Part shown: positions 16,850 through 27,400 of the stretch, piece after piece
Layout: every line of letters starts with the position of its first letter
Numbering within the stretch: position 1 is the first letter of the stretch
From: Faucicola osloensis_B
GTDB taxonomy: Bacteria; Pseudomonadota; Gammaproteobacteria; Pseudomonadales; Moraxellaceae
DNA: 64,000 bases
Reading direction: 5' to 3'
NCBI GenBank assembly: GCA_964211495.1
Contig: CAXORL010000003.1
Span: 124,001 to 188,000 of the forward strand
Program-made: the position numbers and the translations under genes
Notes under the pieces: generated by a model
What the model saw: the letters and a program-made list of their open reading frames with translations, nothing else
What the model was told of the DNA's origin: nothing
Databases searched by the model: none

Positions 16850-17125
16850 TTATTTCTTAGATTTCTTGTCAACGCCATGACCACGATATGTACGGGTTGG
16901 GGCGAATTCACCAAGTTTATGACCAACCATTTGCTCGTTTACGATAACAGGTACGTGTGTACGACCGTTATGAACAGAAATAGTTAAGCCGACCATTTGT
17001 GGCAAAATCATTGAGCGACGTGACCAAGTTTTGATTGGTTTGCGTGAGTTAGTTTCTAACGCATTCTCAACTTTGGCAAACAAGTGCGCATCGATGAATG
17101 GACCTTTTTTCAATGAACGAGGCAT
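16850..17125 (-). CDS. rpsS: 30S ribosomal protein S19
   Basis: S19 pairs with S13 in the 30S head. The 91-residue protein begins MPRSLKKGPF and contains VGHKLGEFAPTRTYRGH, diagnostic of S19. It is 11 bp after rplB. Confidence 0.98.
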   Translation of the reverse strand: MPRSLKKGPFIDAHLFAKVENALETNSRKPIKTWSRRSMILPQMVGLTISVHNGRTHVPVIVNEQMVGHKLGEFAPTRTYRGHGVDKKSKK

Positions 17126-17136
17126 GAAATTATTCC

Positions 17137-17967
17137 TTATTTCTTATTGACGCGACGACGGCGGATAATCATGTGGTCAGTACGTTTGTTAGAACGTGTT
17201 TTAAGGCCTTTAGCCTTTTGACCCCATGGGCTGGTTGGGTGTTTACCGAAGTTACGACCTTCACCACCACCGTGTGGATGGTCAACTGGGTTCATTGCAG
17301 TACCACGAACGGTAGGACGAACGCCACGCCAGCGGTTGGCACCTGCTTTACCCAATGATTTAAGGTTATTTTCAGTGTTTGATACTTCACCGATAACCGC
17401 ACGACAATTTACGTGGATACGACGAGTTTCGCCTGAACGTAAACGAACGATTGCATAGATACCATCACGACCCAATAATTGAACCGCAGCACCTGCTGAA
17501 CGAGCGATCTGTGCACCTTTACCGATTTTAAGTTCGATATTGTGAATCACTGTACCCACTGGAATGCTACGTAGTGGTAAGCAGTTACCTGGGCGAATTG
17601 GTGCAGTTTCACCAGAAATAACGGTATCGCCTTGTTGCAATTTTTTTGGTGCGATGATGTAACGACGCTCACCGTCTGCATATTTAAGTAGTGCGATGTG
17701 TGCAGTACGGTTTGGATCGTACTCAATACGCTCTACAACAGCAGGGATGTTGTCTTTGTTACGTTTGAAGTCAACAACACGGTAATGCTGTTTATGACCA
17801 CCACCGATATGACGGGTAGTGATGCGACCGTTGTTGTTACGACCACCAGTTTTGCCTTTTGACTCTACTAATGCTGCATAAGGACGACCTTTATGAAGGT
17901 GTGGATGCACCACTTTCTCGACAAATCGGCGACCTGGTGATGTCGGTTTGGCTTTTACGATAGGCAT
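17137..17967 (-). CDS. rplB: 50S ribosomal protein L2
   Basis: L2 is needed for subunit joining and peptidyl transferase function. The 276-residue protein shows RNNNGRITTRHIGGGHKQ near residues 42-59 and, near the C-terminus, VRGTAMNPVDHPHGGGEG, which holds the conserved His implicated in catalysis-related structure. Typical length and placement. Confidence 0.99.
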   Translation of the reverse strand: MPIVKAKPTSPGRRFVEKVVHPHLHKGRPYAALVESKGKTGGRNNNGRITTRHIGGGHKQHYRVVDFKRNKDNIPAVVERIEYDPNRTAHIALLKYADGERRYIIAPKKLQQGDTVISGETAPIRPGNCLPLRSIPVGTVIHNIELKIGKGAQIARSAGAAVQLLGRDGIYAIVRLRSGETRRIHVNCRAVIGEVSNTENNLKSLGKAGANRWRGVRPTVRGTAMNPVDHPHGGGEGRNFGKHPTSPWGQKAKGLKTRSNKRTDHMIIRRRRVNKK

Positions 17968-17977
17968 TGTGTAATCC

Positions 17978-18301
17978 TTATTCGTTGTCAGCAGCAGGTT
18001 GTTCTGCTACGTCGGCTACTTGAACATCTTGACCAGCTTTTAAGGTCACATAGGCTTTTTTGAAGTCTTGACGACGACCTACCGTGCGACCAAATCGCTT
18101 TGTCTTACCTTTAACATTCAAAGTGTTAACTTTAACTACTTCAACACCTTCAAACATTAATTCTACGGCTTTTTTAATCTCTTTTTTTGTCGCGTTGGTG
18201 TCAACTTTGAACACTTGCACACCTAAAGTATCGCCCAAGATTTGAGATTTTTCTGAAAATACAGGTGCTTTTAGTACCTGATATAGTCTTGCGTTATTCA
18301 T
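17978..18301 (-). CDS. rplW: 50S ribosomal protein L23
   Basis: L23 is the tunnel-exit docking site for trigger factor and SRP. The 107-residue protein has the VFSEKS N-terminal motif and the TKKEIKKAVELMFEGVEVVKVNT helix-strand core, plus an acidic C-terminal extension. Its start overlaps the rplD stop by 4 bp. Confidence 0.98.
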   Translation of the reverse strand: MNNARLYQVLKAPVFSEKSQILGDTLGVQVFKVDTNATKKEIKKAVELMFEGVEVVKVNTLNVKGKTKRFGRTVGRRQDFKKAYVTLKAGQDVQVADVAEQPAADNE

Positions 18302-18900
18302 GCTAACACTCCCTCAATTTCTTTGGCGGCTGCGACAGACATGATGACTTTGTCAAACGCAATTAGGCTAACTGGATCAACTTCAGTGCTACCTAGTACG
18401 CTGACGTATGGAATATTGCGAGCAGCTAAGTAAAGATTTTCGTCAACTTCATTGGTAACGATTAATGCTTTAGGGGCATTTAAGTCTTTAAGTTTAGCGA
18501 TAAGCTCTTTGGTTTTTGGTGCTGAGATGCTAATGTCATCAACCAATACCAAACGGTCTTGACGAATCAATTCAGCAAGAATGCATTGCATGGCACCACG
18601 GTACATTTTACGGTTCACTTTTTGTGACCAATCTTGTGGTTTGGCGGCAAATGCGCGACCACCACCGACCCAAATTGGGCTACGGATGGAACCTGCACGT
18701 GCACGGCCAGTACCTTTTTGACGCCATGGTTTTTTACCACCGCCAGATACTTCACCACGCGTTTTTTGAGCACGGCTACCTTGACGACCACCCGCTAAAT
18801 AAGCGGTAACTACTTGGTGTACAAGTGCTTCGTTGAATTCACGACCAAATGCTACGTCTGATAGCTCAACCGCCGAACCTGTTACTGTATTTAGATTCAC
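18298..18900 (-). CDS. rplD: 50S ribosomal protein L4
   Basis: L4 lines the exit tunnel and, in E. coli, autoregulates the S10 operon by acting on the leader RNA. The 200-residue protein contains the tunnel loop (KTRGEVSGGGKKPWRQKGTG, about residues 45-64) and the globular Rossmann-like C-terminal part. It overlaps rplW by 4 bp. A similar feedback is plausible here given the structured rpsJ leader. Confidence 0.98.
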   Translation of the reverse strand: MNLNTVTGSAVELSDVAFGREFNEALVHQVVTAYLAGGRQGSRAQKTRGEVSGGGKKPWRQKGTGRARAGSIRSPIWVGGGRAFAAKPQDWSQKVNRKMYRGAMQCILAELIRQDRLVLVDDISISAPKTKELIAKLKDLNAPKALIVTNEVDENLYLAARNIPYVSVLGSTEVDPVSLIAFDKVIMSVAAAKEIEGVLA

Positions 18901-18914
18901 GTTAATCCCCTTGA

Positions 18915-19553
18915 TTAAGCTTTAACTGATGGACGTACGATAACGTCGCCACCGTTGGCACCAGGAATTGCACCCTTGATAACTAGGATACCTTTTTCAG
19001 CATCAACTGAAATCACTTCTAAGCCTTGTACGGTCACACGCTTGTTACCCATTTGACCTGGCATTTTTTTGCCTTTAAATACACGACCCGGTGTTTGGTT
19101 TTGACCTGTAGAACCCACAACGCGGTGAGATACTGAGTTACCATGTGTCCAATCTTGTGAACGGAAGTTGTGGCGTTTGATACCACCTTGGAAACCTTTA
19201 CCTTTGCTGGTACCAATTACGTCAACGATTTGACCTACTTGGAACAAGTCAGCAGCGATTTCACTACCTGCTTCGCGGCCTTCAAGTTCGCTTTCTTCGA
19301 CGCGAAATTCCCAAGTGCCACGACCTGCAGCAACGCCAGCTTTTGCAAAGTGACCTTTTTGAGCTGCATTAACACGAGAATCACGACGTTCACCAGTTGT
19401 TACTTGGATAGCTTGATAGCCGTCTGTGTCTTGTGTTTTGATTTGAGAGATACGGTTGGCAGTAACTTCAACAACAGTTACAGGAATTGAAACACCTGCT
19501 TCTGTGAAGATACGAGTCATGCCGCATTTTTTTCCGACTAAACCGATCGCCAT
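18915..19553 (-). CDS. rplC: 50S ribosomal protein L3
   Basis: L3 nucleates 50S assembly near the peptidyl transferase centre. The 212-residue protein begins MAIGLVGKKCGMTRIF and carries GTSKGKGFQGGIKRHNF in the middle, followed by a loop with TGQNQTPGRVFKGKKMPGQM; the Gln in this loop is methylated in E. coli L3. Confidence 0.98.
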   Translation of the reverse strand: MAIGLVGKKCGMTRIFTEAGVSIPVTVVEVTANRISQIKTQDTDGYQAIQVTTGERRDSRVNAAQKGHFAKAGVAAGRGTWEFRVEESELEGREAGSEIAADLFQVGQIVDVIGTSKGKGFQGGIKRHNFRSQDWTHGNSVSHRVVGSTGQNQTPGRVFKGKKMPGQMGNKRVTVQGLEVISVDAEKGILVIKGAIPGANGGDVIVRPSVKA

Positions 19554-19607
19554 GTTGTTAACCTCTTAATTTTTACTGTTATTCAATATAGGTGTTACCC
19601 TAAGGGG

Positions 19608-19919
19608 TTAGCCTAATGCGATTTGTACATCAACACCCGCCGCCAAATCCAACTTCATCAGTGCATCGACTGTTTTGTCAGTAGGCTGAACGATATCTAC
19701 CATACGTTTGAATGTGCGGATTTCGTATTGGTCACGGGCATCTTTGTTCACGTGTGGTGAGGTTAAGATGTTAAAGCGTTCAATGCGAGTTGGTAGCGGT
19801 ACTGGACCACGAACTTGTGCACCTGTGCGTTTTGCGGTATCAACAATCTCTTGAGCTGATTGGTCAATCAGACGATGGTCAAAAGATTTAAGTCTGATAC
19901 GGATTTTCTGGTTAGCCAT
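19608..19919 (-). CDS. rpsJ: 30S ribosomal protein S10 (NusE)
   Basis: S10 is both a 30S head protein and the transcription antitermination factor NusE. The 103-residue protein begins MANQKIRIRLKSFDHRLID and contains RGPVPLPTRIERFNILTSPHVNKDARDQ, unmistakable. It is the first gene of the ribosomal cluster and lies behind a leader of about 295 nt; rpsL, rpsG, fusA and tuf are not upstream in this window. Confidence 0.99.
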   Translation of the reverse strand: MANQKIRIRLKSFDHRLIDQSAQEIVDTAKRTGAQVRGPVPLPTRIERFNILTSPHVNKDARDQYEIRTFKRMVDIVQPTDKTVDALMKLDLAAGVDVQIALG

Positions 19920-20253
19920 GCCAGTAAGCTCCTAATATAAAGTTTGATATGGGTTAATTTGCGTTGGGTGTTAAGCTGTTATTGAGTAAACACCTAACTT
20001 GCATTTTTTACCTGTCTTTAACAGGCACTTTTTGAAAGTAAAAAAACTTCAGTCCCACTCAAACTATTAACTTGCAACACATAGGTAGCATGATTAATAG
20101 TCGGTGAAACTGTATTTTTTAATTTCGTGTCGCAAACAATGGAGCGACTGTATTAAAGGGCTTATTCTTTTATGAATTGACGAATCATCTTCGTCGCCCT
20201 GCAATAAGTTAAGTGGGCTGTATTATACCGATTTTTTGGGTAAAAGCAATAGG
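19920..20253 (-). promoter_or_regulatory. S10 operon promoter and long structured leader
   Basis: This 334-bp gap contains no gene. On the minus strand TTGCTT (20244-20249) and TATAAT (20222-20227), 16 bp apart, form the likely S10 promoter, giving a leader of about 295 nt. Two clean hairpins lie in it: a perfect 6-bp stem with a 5-nt loop at 20179-20195 (arms GACGAA/TTCGTC) and a 5-bp stem with a 5-nt loop at 20011-20025 (arms CCTGT/ACAGG). The E. coli S10 leader (about 170 nt) binds L4 for attenuation; this one is longer and may be analogous. Confidence 0.55.
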
Positions 20254-21819
20254 CTAATCTAGCAAAATATCATATTGTTCTTGATTAAAACGGTTATCAC
20301 TCTCCAAGTTAATCGGACGACCCAGCAAATATTCCATCTCTGCCACTGTATCTGCTTCAATGGTTTCAAGCAAATCAATCACGCCACTATTTGCGACCAC
20401 GGTAAATTTCTTAGGGGCGTTGTAGGTTCTGGCACAGCGCATCAATTCGCGGAAAATCTCCAGACACACGGTTTCGGCACTTTTGACAAACCCTTTACCG
20501 CCACAGGTTGGACACGGCTCGCAAAGCTGTTGTTGTAGGCTCTCACGCGTGCGTTTGCGAGTCATCTCTATCAGCCCAAGCGCTGAGACTTCACTGATGT
20601 TGGTTTTGGCATAGTCACGCTTTAATTGTTCTTGCAGGCTTGCTAGCACTTCATCGCGGTGTTGTTGCTCTTGCATATCGATAAAGTCAAGAATGATAAT
20701 CCCGCCCAAATTACGCAGTCGCAGCTGACGGGCGATGGCGTGGGTGGCCTCTAAATTAGTTTTATACACCGTATCTTCAAGAGAGCGCCCTCCAACAAAA
20801 GAGCCTGTATTGACATCAATGGTGGTCATGGCTTCAGTTTGGTCGATGATAAGATAACCGCCTGATTTGAGATTAACACGGCGATTGAGCGCGTCTTTTA
20901 AATCCTCCTCAACGCGGTGAACATCAAATAACGCCTGCTCGCCTTCGTACAATTGAATACGTGGATATATCAGTGGCACAAATTCTTTGGCAAAATGACG
21001 AATAGCATCAAACACTCGGGCGTTATCGACCGTCACCTTTTCAGTCTGCTCACCAATCAAATCTCGAATCGCTCGCAAAGGTAGCGACAAATCTTGATAA
21101 ATTAGCTCAAAACGGCGATGGGTCGGCGTTTGTTCACGACGGGCTTGTACCATACGCCAAAGCTGCAGTAGATAATAAATATCTTCTTCTAGCTTGGATT
21201 GCGGAATATTTTCGGCAGCGGTACGGGCAATCAATCCGCCTTGTAGATTGACTTGGTGCATCAGCTCGCCAAGCTGTGTTTTTAACCGCTCTCGCTCATC
21301 GCCATCAATCCGCTGTGAAATCCCGATATGTTCACCATACGGCAAGTACACCAAATAACGCGAAGGCAATGACACATCCGTCGTCAGTCGAGCGCCTTTA
21401 CTGCCTAATTGGTCTTTAATTACTTGTACCAAGATACGCTGTCCTTCATACAAGCGGTTTTCTATCAACTCGCTGGGCGGTGGCTGATAGGTGGTTGTGG
21501 TCATCGCAAGCGTAGTGGTGTCAGGGTCTAAAGTGTTGTCAATCGCCGGGTTTTGAGGTTTGGGCGGTTCAATGGCTGAGAGCTTAGGACGCAAGGTCTG
21601 CATATCATTGACGTGCAAAAACGCGGTACGCGATTGCCCAATGTCGATAAACGCCGCCTGCATGCCTGGCAGTACGCGCACCACTGTGCCAAGGTAGATA
21701 TTGCCCACTGAGCCAAGTTTGCTATGGCGTTCGATAAAGATTTCGTTGAGTATCCCATCTTCAAGCACTGCGACTCGGCTCTCAGATGGGCTGATGTTGA
21801 TGAGTAGTTCTTCGGTCAT
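20254..21819 (-). CDS. rng: Ribonuclease G
   Basis: RNase G is a 5'-end-sensing endoribonuclease that matures 16S rRNA 5' ends and degrades some mRNAs. The 521-residue protein lacks the long disordered tail of RNase E. The S1 domain begins near residue 38 (GNIYLGTVVRVLPGMQAAFID), the two catalytic metal-binding aspartates are Asp335 (TTIDVNTGS) and Asp378 (ILDFIDM), 43 apart as in the RNase E/G family, and the Zn-link CPTCGGKG follows. It lies downstream of the HAD phosphatase gene and upstream of rpsJ. In E. coli rng follows mreBCD-maf; here it does not. Confidence 0.96.
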   Translation of the reverse strand: MTEELLINISPSESRVAVLEDGILNEIFIERHSKLGSVGNIYLGTVVRVLPGMQAAFIDIGQSRTAFLHVNDMQTLRPKLSAIEPPKPQNPAIDNTLDPDTTTLAMTTTTYQPPPSELIENRLYEGQRILVQVIKDQLGSKGARLTTDVSLPSRYLVYLPYGEHIGISQRIDGDERERLKTQLGELMHQVNLQGGLIARTAAENIPQSKLEEDIYYLLQLWRMVQARREQTPTHRRFELIYQDLSLPLRAIRDLIGEQTEKVTVDNARVFDAIRHFAKEFVPLIYPRIQLYEGEQALFDVHRVEEDLKDALNRRVNLKSGGYLIIDQTEAMTTIDVNTGSFVGGRSLEDTVYKTNLEATHAIARQLRLRNLGGIIILDFIDMQEQQHRDEVLASLQEQLKRDYAKTNISEVSALGLIEMTRKRTRESLQQQLCEPCPTCGGKGFVKSAETVCLEIFRELMRCARTYNAPKKFTVVANSGVIDLLETIEADTVAEMEYLLGRPINLESDNRFNQEQYDILLD

Positions 21820-21889
21820 TATTAACAGCTTTTTAAAATTTTTAGTTGCCGTTATTCTACTCGAAGTTAGTTATCTGCACAAAGCTAAA

Positions 21890-22537
21890 CTAAATTAGCT
21901 GTTGTTTTAGTTCATTGATTGTGGTCACAAGCTTGGTTGGATGTTCTTTTGCCAAAACATCGGCTTTTTCACAGCCGTAACTTACAGCAATGCTATCCAT
22001 CTGTATTGCATTTGCCATACGGATGTCATGAATACTATCACCGATAAATACCGCATCTTTCACCGTTTTACCCGTTTCGCTCAAAATTGCTTGCAGCATG
22101 AGCGGATTGGGCTTACCTGCGGTTTCGTCAGCGGTTTTGGTAGTTGTGAAAAAGGCTTCAATTCCAGAGTTTGGCAATACTCGCTCCAGACCTTTACGTT
22201 TCTTGCCTGTGGCAATGGCTAAGGTTTTACCTTGCGCGTGTAAATCTTGAATCAATTCTTTAATACCATCAAACAGTTTGTCGTTGTCGCAATGTTTAAC
22301 GTAATATTCTGAGTAAGTCGCTAAAAGTTCATCATATTTATCGCTGTCATTGGGAAACAGCATGGGAAACGCATCTACGAGTGCAATGCCGATAATGGAT
22401 TTTGTCGCTTCATCGGTAACGGTTAAGCTGTGCTTTTCGGCGGCATAGCGCATGGCATCGACGATTAAGCCCACTGAATCCATCAGCGTGCCATCCCAAT
22501 CGAAAATGATTAGCGATTTGTTTTTCATGTTAATCAT
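21890..22537 (-). CDS. HAD-superfamily hydrolase, phosphoglycolate phosphatase-like
   Basis: A 215-residue HAD subfamily IA phosphatase. Motif I is FDWDGTLMDS (Asp13 nucleophile, Asp15), motif II is around IATGKKRKG, and motif III/IV is FIGDSIHDIRMANA. Between motifs I and II is an alpha-helical cap. This type commonly follows rluC in gammaproteobacteria; the substrate is unproven, with phosphoglycolate or other small phosphate esters possible. The start at 22537 overlaps the rluC stop by 8 bp; an in-frame ATG at 22528 is an alternative. The genes are probably cotranscribed. Confidence 0.88.
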   Translation of the reverse strand: MINMKNKSLIIFDWDGTLMDSVGLIVDAMRYAAEKHSLTVTDEATKSIIGIALVDAFPMLFPNDSDKYDELLATYSEYYVKHCDNDKLFDGIKELIQDLHAQGKTLAIATGKKRKGLERVLPNSGIEAFFTTTKTADETAGKPNPLMLQAILSETGKTVKDAVFIGDSIHDIRMANAIQMDSIAVSYGCEKADVLAKEHPTKLVTTINELKQQLI

Positions 22538-23612
22538 GTTGATTCTCTATCAAATTTTGCATATCGACTGGCAATTCGGCTGTAATCGTTTCATATTCCG
22601 GAATAGCAAGCTGATAAGCATGCAAGCACAAGCGGCGCACGCTTTTATCGCCTTTAGCTACATTCGGATTATATTTATCATCACCCAACAGCGGATGCCC
22701 GATACTCGCCAAATGCACCCGAATTTGGTGGGTGCGCCCTGTGAGCGGTTTGGCTTCAATTAAGCTGACTTTTTGACCATTCAACTCAAATTTTTGCAAC
22801 ACGTTAATTTGGGTTTGGCTTGGCTTACTGTCTTCGGATTTTACATCTACTTTGACACGGCGTTCACCGCTTTTGCCTTCTTGTGTGGCAGGCAACGTGT
22901 ATTTTAATAGCGGTTTATCAATGGTTTGTGTTTCGCTACTTATCCAACCTACCACCAAACACAGATAGGTTTTTTGCAAGGTTTTTTCTCGCAAATGCTC
23001 TTGTAAATTTTTAAGGGTTGAGCGTTTTTTGGCAATCATCAGTAAGCCAGAGGTATCTTTATCAATGCGGTGTACGAGCTCAAGGTATTTTTTACCCGTT
23101 GCTTCTCGCATGGCTTCAATCACGCCAAAACTCTCGCCACTGCCGCCATGCACTGCCATACCCGATGGCTTGTTGAGCACGATTAAACCCTCATCTTCAT
23201 ACACAATGCGCTCAAGCAAGCTCTGGGCAAAGTCAGGGCTAATCACGGGTTTTTCACGCGTAGCAAGCTTGATGGGTGCAATGCGCACCACGTCATTACG
23301 CTGCAGTTTATCGTGGGGTTTACAGCGTTTGCCATTGACACGGATTTCGTCGGAACGAATCATGTTATAGACGTGTGAGCGCGGCAGTCCTTTAAGACGA
23401 CCCAACAAAAAATTATCCACACGTTGGTCATGCTGCTGGCGCGTGACGGTCAGGTAATTGACTTTAGCAAAATCTAAAATATCATCATCTGCAGATTGGG
23501 GTTGTTTGCTGGGCGTGCGTTTTGGGGTTTGATGAGCCGATTGCCGCGATGGGGTGTCGCGTTTTTTGCTAGGATGGGCGGGACGTTTGGGAGACTGCGA
23601 GTGCTCTGTCAT
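22530..23612 (-). CDS. rluC: 23S rRNA pseudouridine synthase RluC
   Basis: RluC converts U955, U2504 and U2580 of 23S rRNA to pseudouridine. The 360-residue protein has a Lys/Pro/Ser/Gln-rich N-terminal extension (about 50 residues) not seen in E. coli RluC (319). It then has an S4-like RNA-binding domain (QRVDNFLLGRLKGLPRSHVY onward) and the catalytic HRIDKDTSGLL motif containing the active Asp. It is divergent from rne, the classic gammaproteobacterial arrangement. Confidence 0.93.
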   Translation of the reverse strand: MTEHSQSPKRPAHPSKKRDTPSRQSAHQTPKRTPSKQPQSADDDILDFAKVNYLTVTRQQHDQRVDNFLLGRLKGLPRSHVYNMIRSDEIRVNGKRCKPHDKLQRNDVVRIAPIKLATREKPVISPDFAQSLLERIVYEDEGLIVLNKPSGMAVHGGSGESFGVIEAMREATGKKYLELVHRIDKDTSGLLMIAKKRSTLKNLQEHLREKTLQKTYLCLVVGWISSETQTIDKPLLKYTLPATQEGKSGERRVKVDVKSEDSKPSQTQINVLQKFELNGQKVSLIEAKPLTGRTHQIRVHLASIGHPLLGDDKYNPNVAKGDKSVRRLCLHAYQLAIPEYETITAELPVDMQNLIENQHD

Positions 23613-24447
23613 ATTTTGATAGCCGTTTACATAAAAATTTGCTATAGTTTAGCAGTTTAGTGCCTGTGCCGCTATGAATTCGCGCCATCAATTCGACTTA
23701 AACCCTGTTAAGCTTCATTACAATGTAGTGTATGCGGGATAATTAAACTGTCGCTTTTGCTGTCGCCCATACAGCCGAAATTTATTCATGGCAGTATGAC
23801 TCACGATAGGGCGCACTAGACTGCCAATATTTATAGATTTTAAGACTGATTTTAATCAATATCAGCACACGACATACGAGTAACGAAGATAATTGTCATT
23901 TGAAAACATGTTCAAATAGTTTGTAAAGATTAGTGATATATAGAGATAACAGATAAATGGTGGGTTTTGTGCCTTACAACCACAAAACTGCTGATAATGA
24001 TTAGCGTATTATGCGCCTAGGTAAATGCACTCAGTAGTTGCGATTTTGAGATAAACGTTTACGGTTTTGGACGATTTACCATTTTAAATTGCCCACGCCT
24101 TTGTAAAACCTAACTTATCAGGCTTGCCATTTAAAGCGAAAACTAACGCTAACACTTTTTGACCAATAGGGAAAAAGGGTTCATTTATTTGTCCTAAAAC
24201 ACACATTGTTTTGGGCAACAACCCCAAATCCAGCATGATGGCTGTATTTACCTAACAGGCTTACAACCTCGCTATGGCAATAATCCAACTTAATCATGCA
24301 ATTTTTGGCGAACAACAAACCTTGTTATCAAGCCGCCTAGGCTTGGTATCAGCGAGTCTAGTCAAGACTGTTTGACGTTGTTTCATCGAATGTTTGATAG
24401 CAACATTTATCTACGCTCGTATGTTTTGTGTGTTTAGGAGAAAACAC
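23613..24447 (+). promoter_or_regulatory. rne upstream region with long structured leader
   Basis: This 835-bp gap between rluC and rne holds no gene I can support. Near rne are a perfect 6-bp hairpin at 24329-24345 (CAAGCC/GGCTTG) and a 5-bp hairpin at 24355-24369 (AGTCT/AGACT). Further upstream lies a 7-bp inverted repeat at 23898-23917 (ATTTGAA/TTCAAAT). The E. coli rne 5' UTR (361 nt) autoregulates RNase E through hairpins; a similar role is likely here. I could not pick a convincing promoter. Confidence 0.5.
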
Positions 24448-27400
24448 ATGAAACGCATCCTCATCAATGCTACCCACGCCGAAGAAATCCGTGTTGCCCT
24501 GTGCAATGGCAATCATTTGTATGATTTCGATTTAGAAAACCGTACCCGCGAGCAAAAAAAAGCCAATATTTATAAAGGTCATGTGACCCGTGTCGAGCCA
24601 TCGCTTGAAGCGGTATTTGTGGAATACGGTTCACAACGTCAAGGTTTTTTACCGATTCGTGAAATCGCCCCAGAGTATCTAGCAGGCGACCCTCGCTCTA
24701 CCAATAACATCAAACAACTGATTAAAGAAGGCGACGAACTCATCGTTCAGGTGGAAAAAGAAGAACGTGGTAACAAAGGCGCGGCTTTATCTACTTTGAT
24801 TTCATTGGCGGGTCGTTATTTGGTATTGATGCCCAACAATGCACGTGGCGGCGGTATCTCTCGCCAAATCTCTGGCAAGTTGCGCGATGAGATGAAGCAA
24901 GCGTTAAGTGAGCTAAGACTACCCAAAGGCATGAGCGTTATTATCCGTACCGCAGGGATTGGTAAAACCACCGATGAATTACAACAAGACCTTGACCATT
25001 TATTAAACATCTGGAAAGGCATCCAACAACAAAGCCAAAAATTCCCCTCACCTCGCCTGTTGCACCAAGAAGCGGGCGTAGTCACCCGTGCAGTACGCGA
25101 CTACCTGCGTGATGATATCACGGAAATTTGGGTCGACAATGAATACGCCTATAATGAAGCGGCGAATTTCATTGAAGCGGTGATGCCGCAGCAAGCGAAT
25201 AAACTGCGTAAATACACTGACTATGAGCCGATGTTTGCCCGTTTCGGAATTGAAAAACAAATCGAAACCGCCTACCAACGTGAAGTACGTTTGCCAAGCG
25301 GCGGTTCGATTGTGATTGACCAAACTGAAGCCCTCGTATCAATCGATATCAACTCATCAAAAGCCACCAAAGGCGCGGATGTCTCAGAAACGGCGTTTAA
25401 TACCAATTTGGAAGCGGCAGATGAAATCGCCCGTCAATTACGCCTGCGTGATATGGGTGGTTTGATTGTTATTGACTTTATTGACATGGCAACCGATGAC
25501 CACCAAAAACAAGTGGAAAATCGTCTCAAAGAAGCCACCAAAAACGATCGCGCGCGTATCCAATTCGCTGAAATTTCACGTTTTGGACTACTTGAAATGA
25601 GTCGTCAACGCTTGCGTCCGTCACTCGAAGAAGCCACAGGTTACCTCTGCCCCCGTTGTCACGGTACCGGTATGATTCGTGACTTGCGTTCACTTGCTTT
25701 GTCAATCATGCGTCAAATCGAACAGCGGGCGCTACAAGAGCGTCATGGCGAAATACAAGCTGAAGTACCAACCGATATCGCGGCATTTTTACTCAACGAA
25801 AAACGTGAAACGCTGGTGTGTCTTGAGCAAGAAAGTGGCACACGCATTACTATCTTGCCGCATGCCCATCTTGAATCCCCCGAGTTTAATATCACTTATA
25901 ACAGTGATGGGTTCGCGCCATCGAGTTATGAGCGTGTCGCTGAAAGCCAACAACAAGAATATAAAGACCGTGGCTACGATACTAGCAACTGGCACACGGA
26001 TGACAATGAAGTGAGCCGTGTAGCACCGACAGGTAATCATAATGCCTGGAGCAATGCTAGCAACGCCGCCAACACTACGCCGAATCCTGCAACGCCATCC
26101 AACAAACCTCAGCAAACTGCCAACGATACGACTGCCCCCAAAGCTGCCGCGCCCCAGCCCGTTCAACCGGCCGCTACTGTCCCTGCAACTTCTGCAGTCG
26201 CTTGGCTATCGAACTTGTTTGCCCCTACCCAGCAAGCCCAAGTCACCCCACACTTTAGCGGTCAAGATGCCGCTTCGGCGATTGAAAGTCTTGTCAATAC
26301 CGGCGCGCAAAGCTTGGGTGTACAAGGTCAAATCAATCACGCCGCATTGACGGCAAGCATCCCTGCGGTGAGCGCAAACACCAGTGAAACTAGCGCCAAT
26401 CCTTATCAAGAATCGTCTCAACAACCTTCAGCCACGGCTGAATCAGGCGATAAAGATGCCGAGCGCCGTAAACGTGGTAACCGCAAACCAAAGGCTAAAA
26501 AACCAAACCGTTATCAATCTGAAACGAGTGAAGCAGAAGTTTCATCACAGGACACTGACAGCAATAAAGACAAGTCAAACGATGCGTCAAAAACTGCCAA
26601 AACGAGTGAGCTGCCAAAACGCGAGCCGAATAGTCGCCGTGACAGCCGCGGGGTCAAAGAACGTCGTGCTACACTAGCGAATGATGATAGTAGCGCGGCA
26701 GTCATTGATGTAACAGCGACTGATACCGCTGTTGCCCCTGTCGATGGTAGAAAAAACAATCAATCCAGAGCAGAAAAACCGAAAGGCACCAAACAACGTG
26801 ACCCCAACAGTGTGCAAGTTCAAGTATTTAAAACTGAACAACAGCAACCTGCAGCTGCGGTTGAAACAACGCACCTCTCACTAGATGCCAGCAAAGGGGA
26901 AATTGCAAAACCTGAGGTGCAGCCAATAGCCTCGGCTACGACACCCGAGCCCACAACACCAGAACAGGCAATTCAGACGCCAGTTAACCCTAGCAGTGTT
27001 ACAGTGTCCAATGACGAGGTAGCAGAGCTTGCTACAGCATCGACACCATCTGCGCCATCAGCTGAGCCAGCTACTGCACAGCTGGCAGTGACACCGAGCC
27101 AAGGTCGTGCCAAAAATGACCCACGCGAAGTCTATAAAGCTTATCAAGCGCAATTTAGCCCAGTTGCCTCTGTAGTGACCACTTCAGTGACAAAAATTTC
27201 AGGTACGGTGAGTCAGTTTATTAACCAGTACTTAGATAATGCTGCTGAAAAAATGGCAACCGACAGCGTGGTTAGCTGCTTTATCCAAGCCATCGATGCT
27301 TTTAATCATCAAGCTACGACCACCACTACCCAAGCAAAAGATAATGTCGTAGTAGCTGAACAACAGCGTTTTGGGCAGTACTTTAGAAATTATGGTTATG

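Noticed and set aside
20011..20025. Hairpin with a T tract on the plus strand read as a terminator
   Set aside because: No plus-strand gene ends nearby; the hairpin lies within the minus-strand S10 leader, so it is described there.
24394..24447. Upstream start for rne adding 18 residues
   Set aside because: MKRILINATH is the family start and is preceded by AGGAG at proper spacing; the extension looks like leader sequence.
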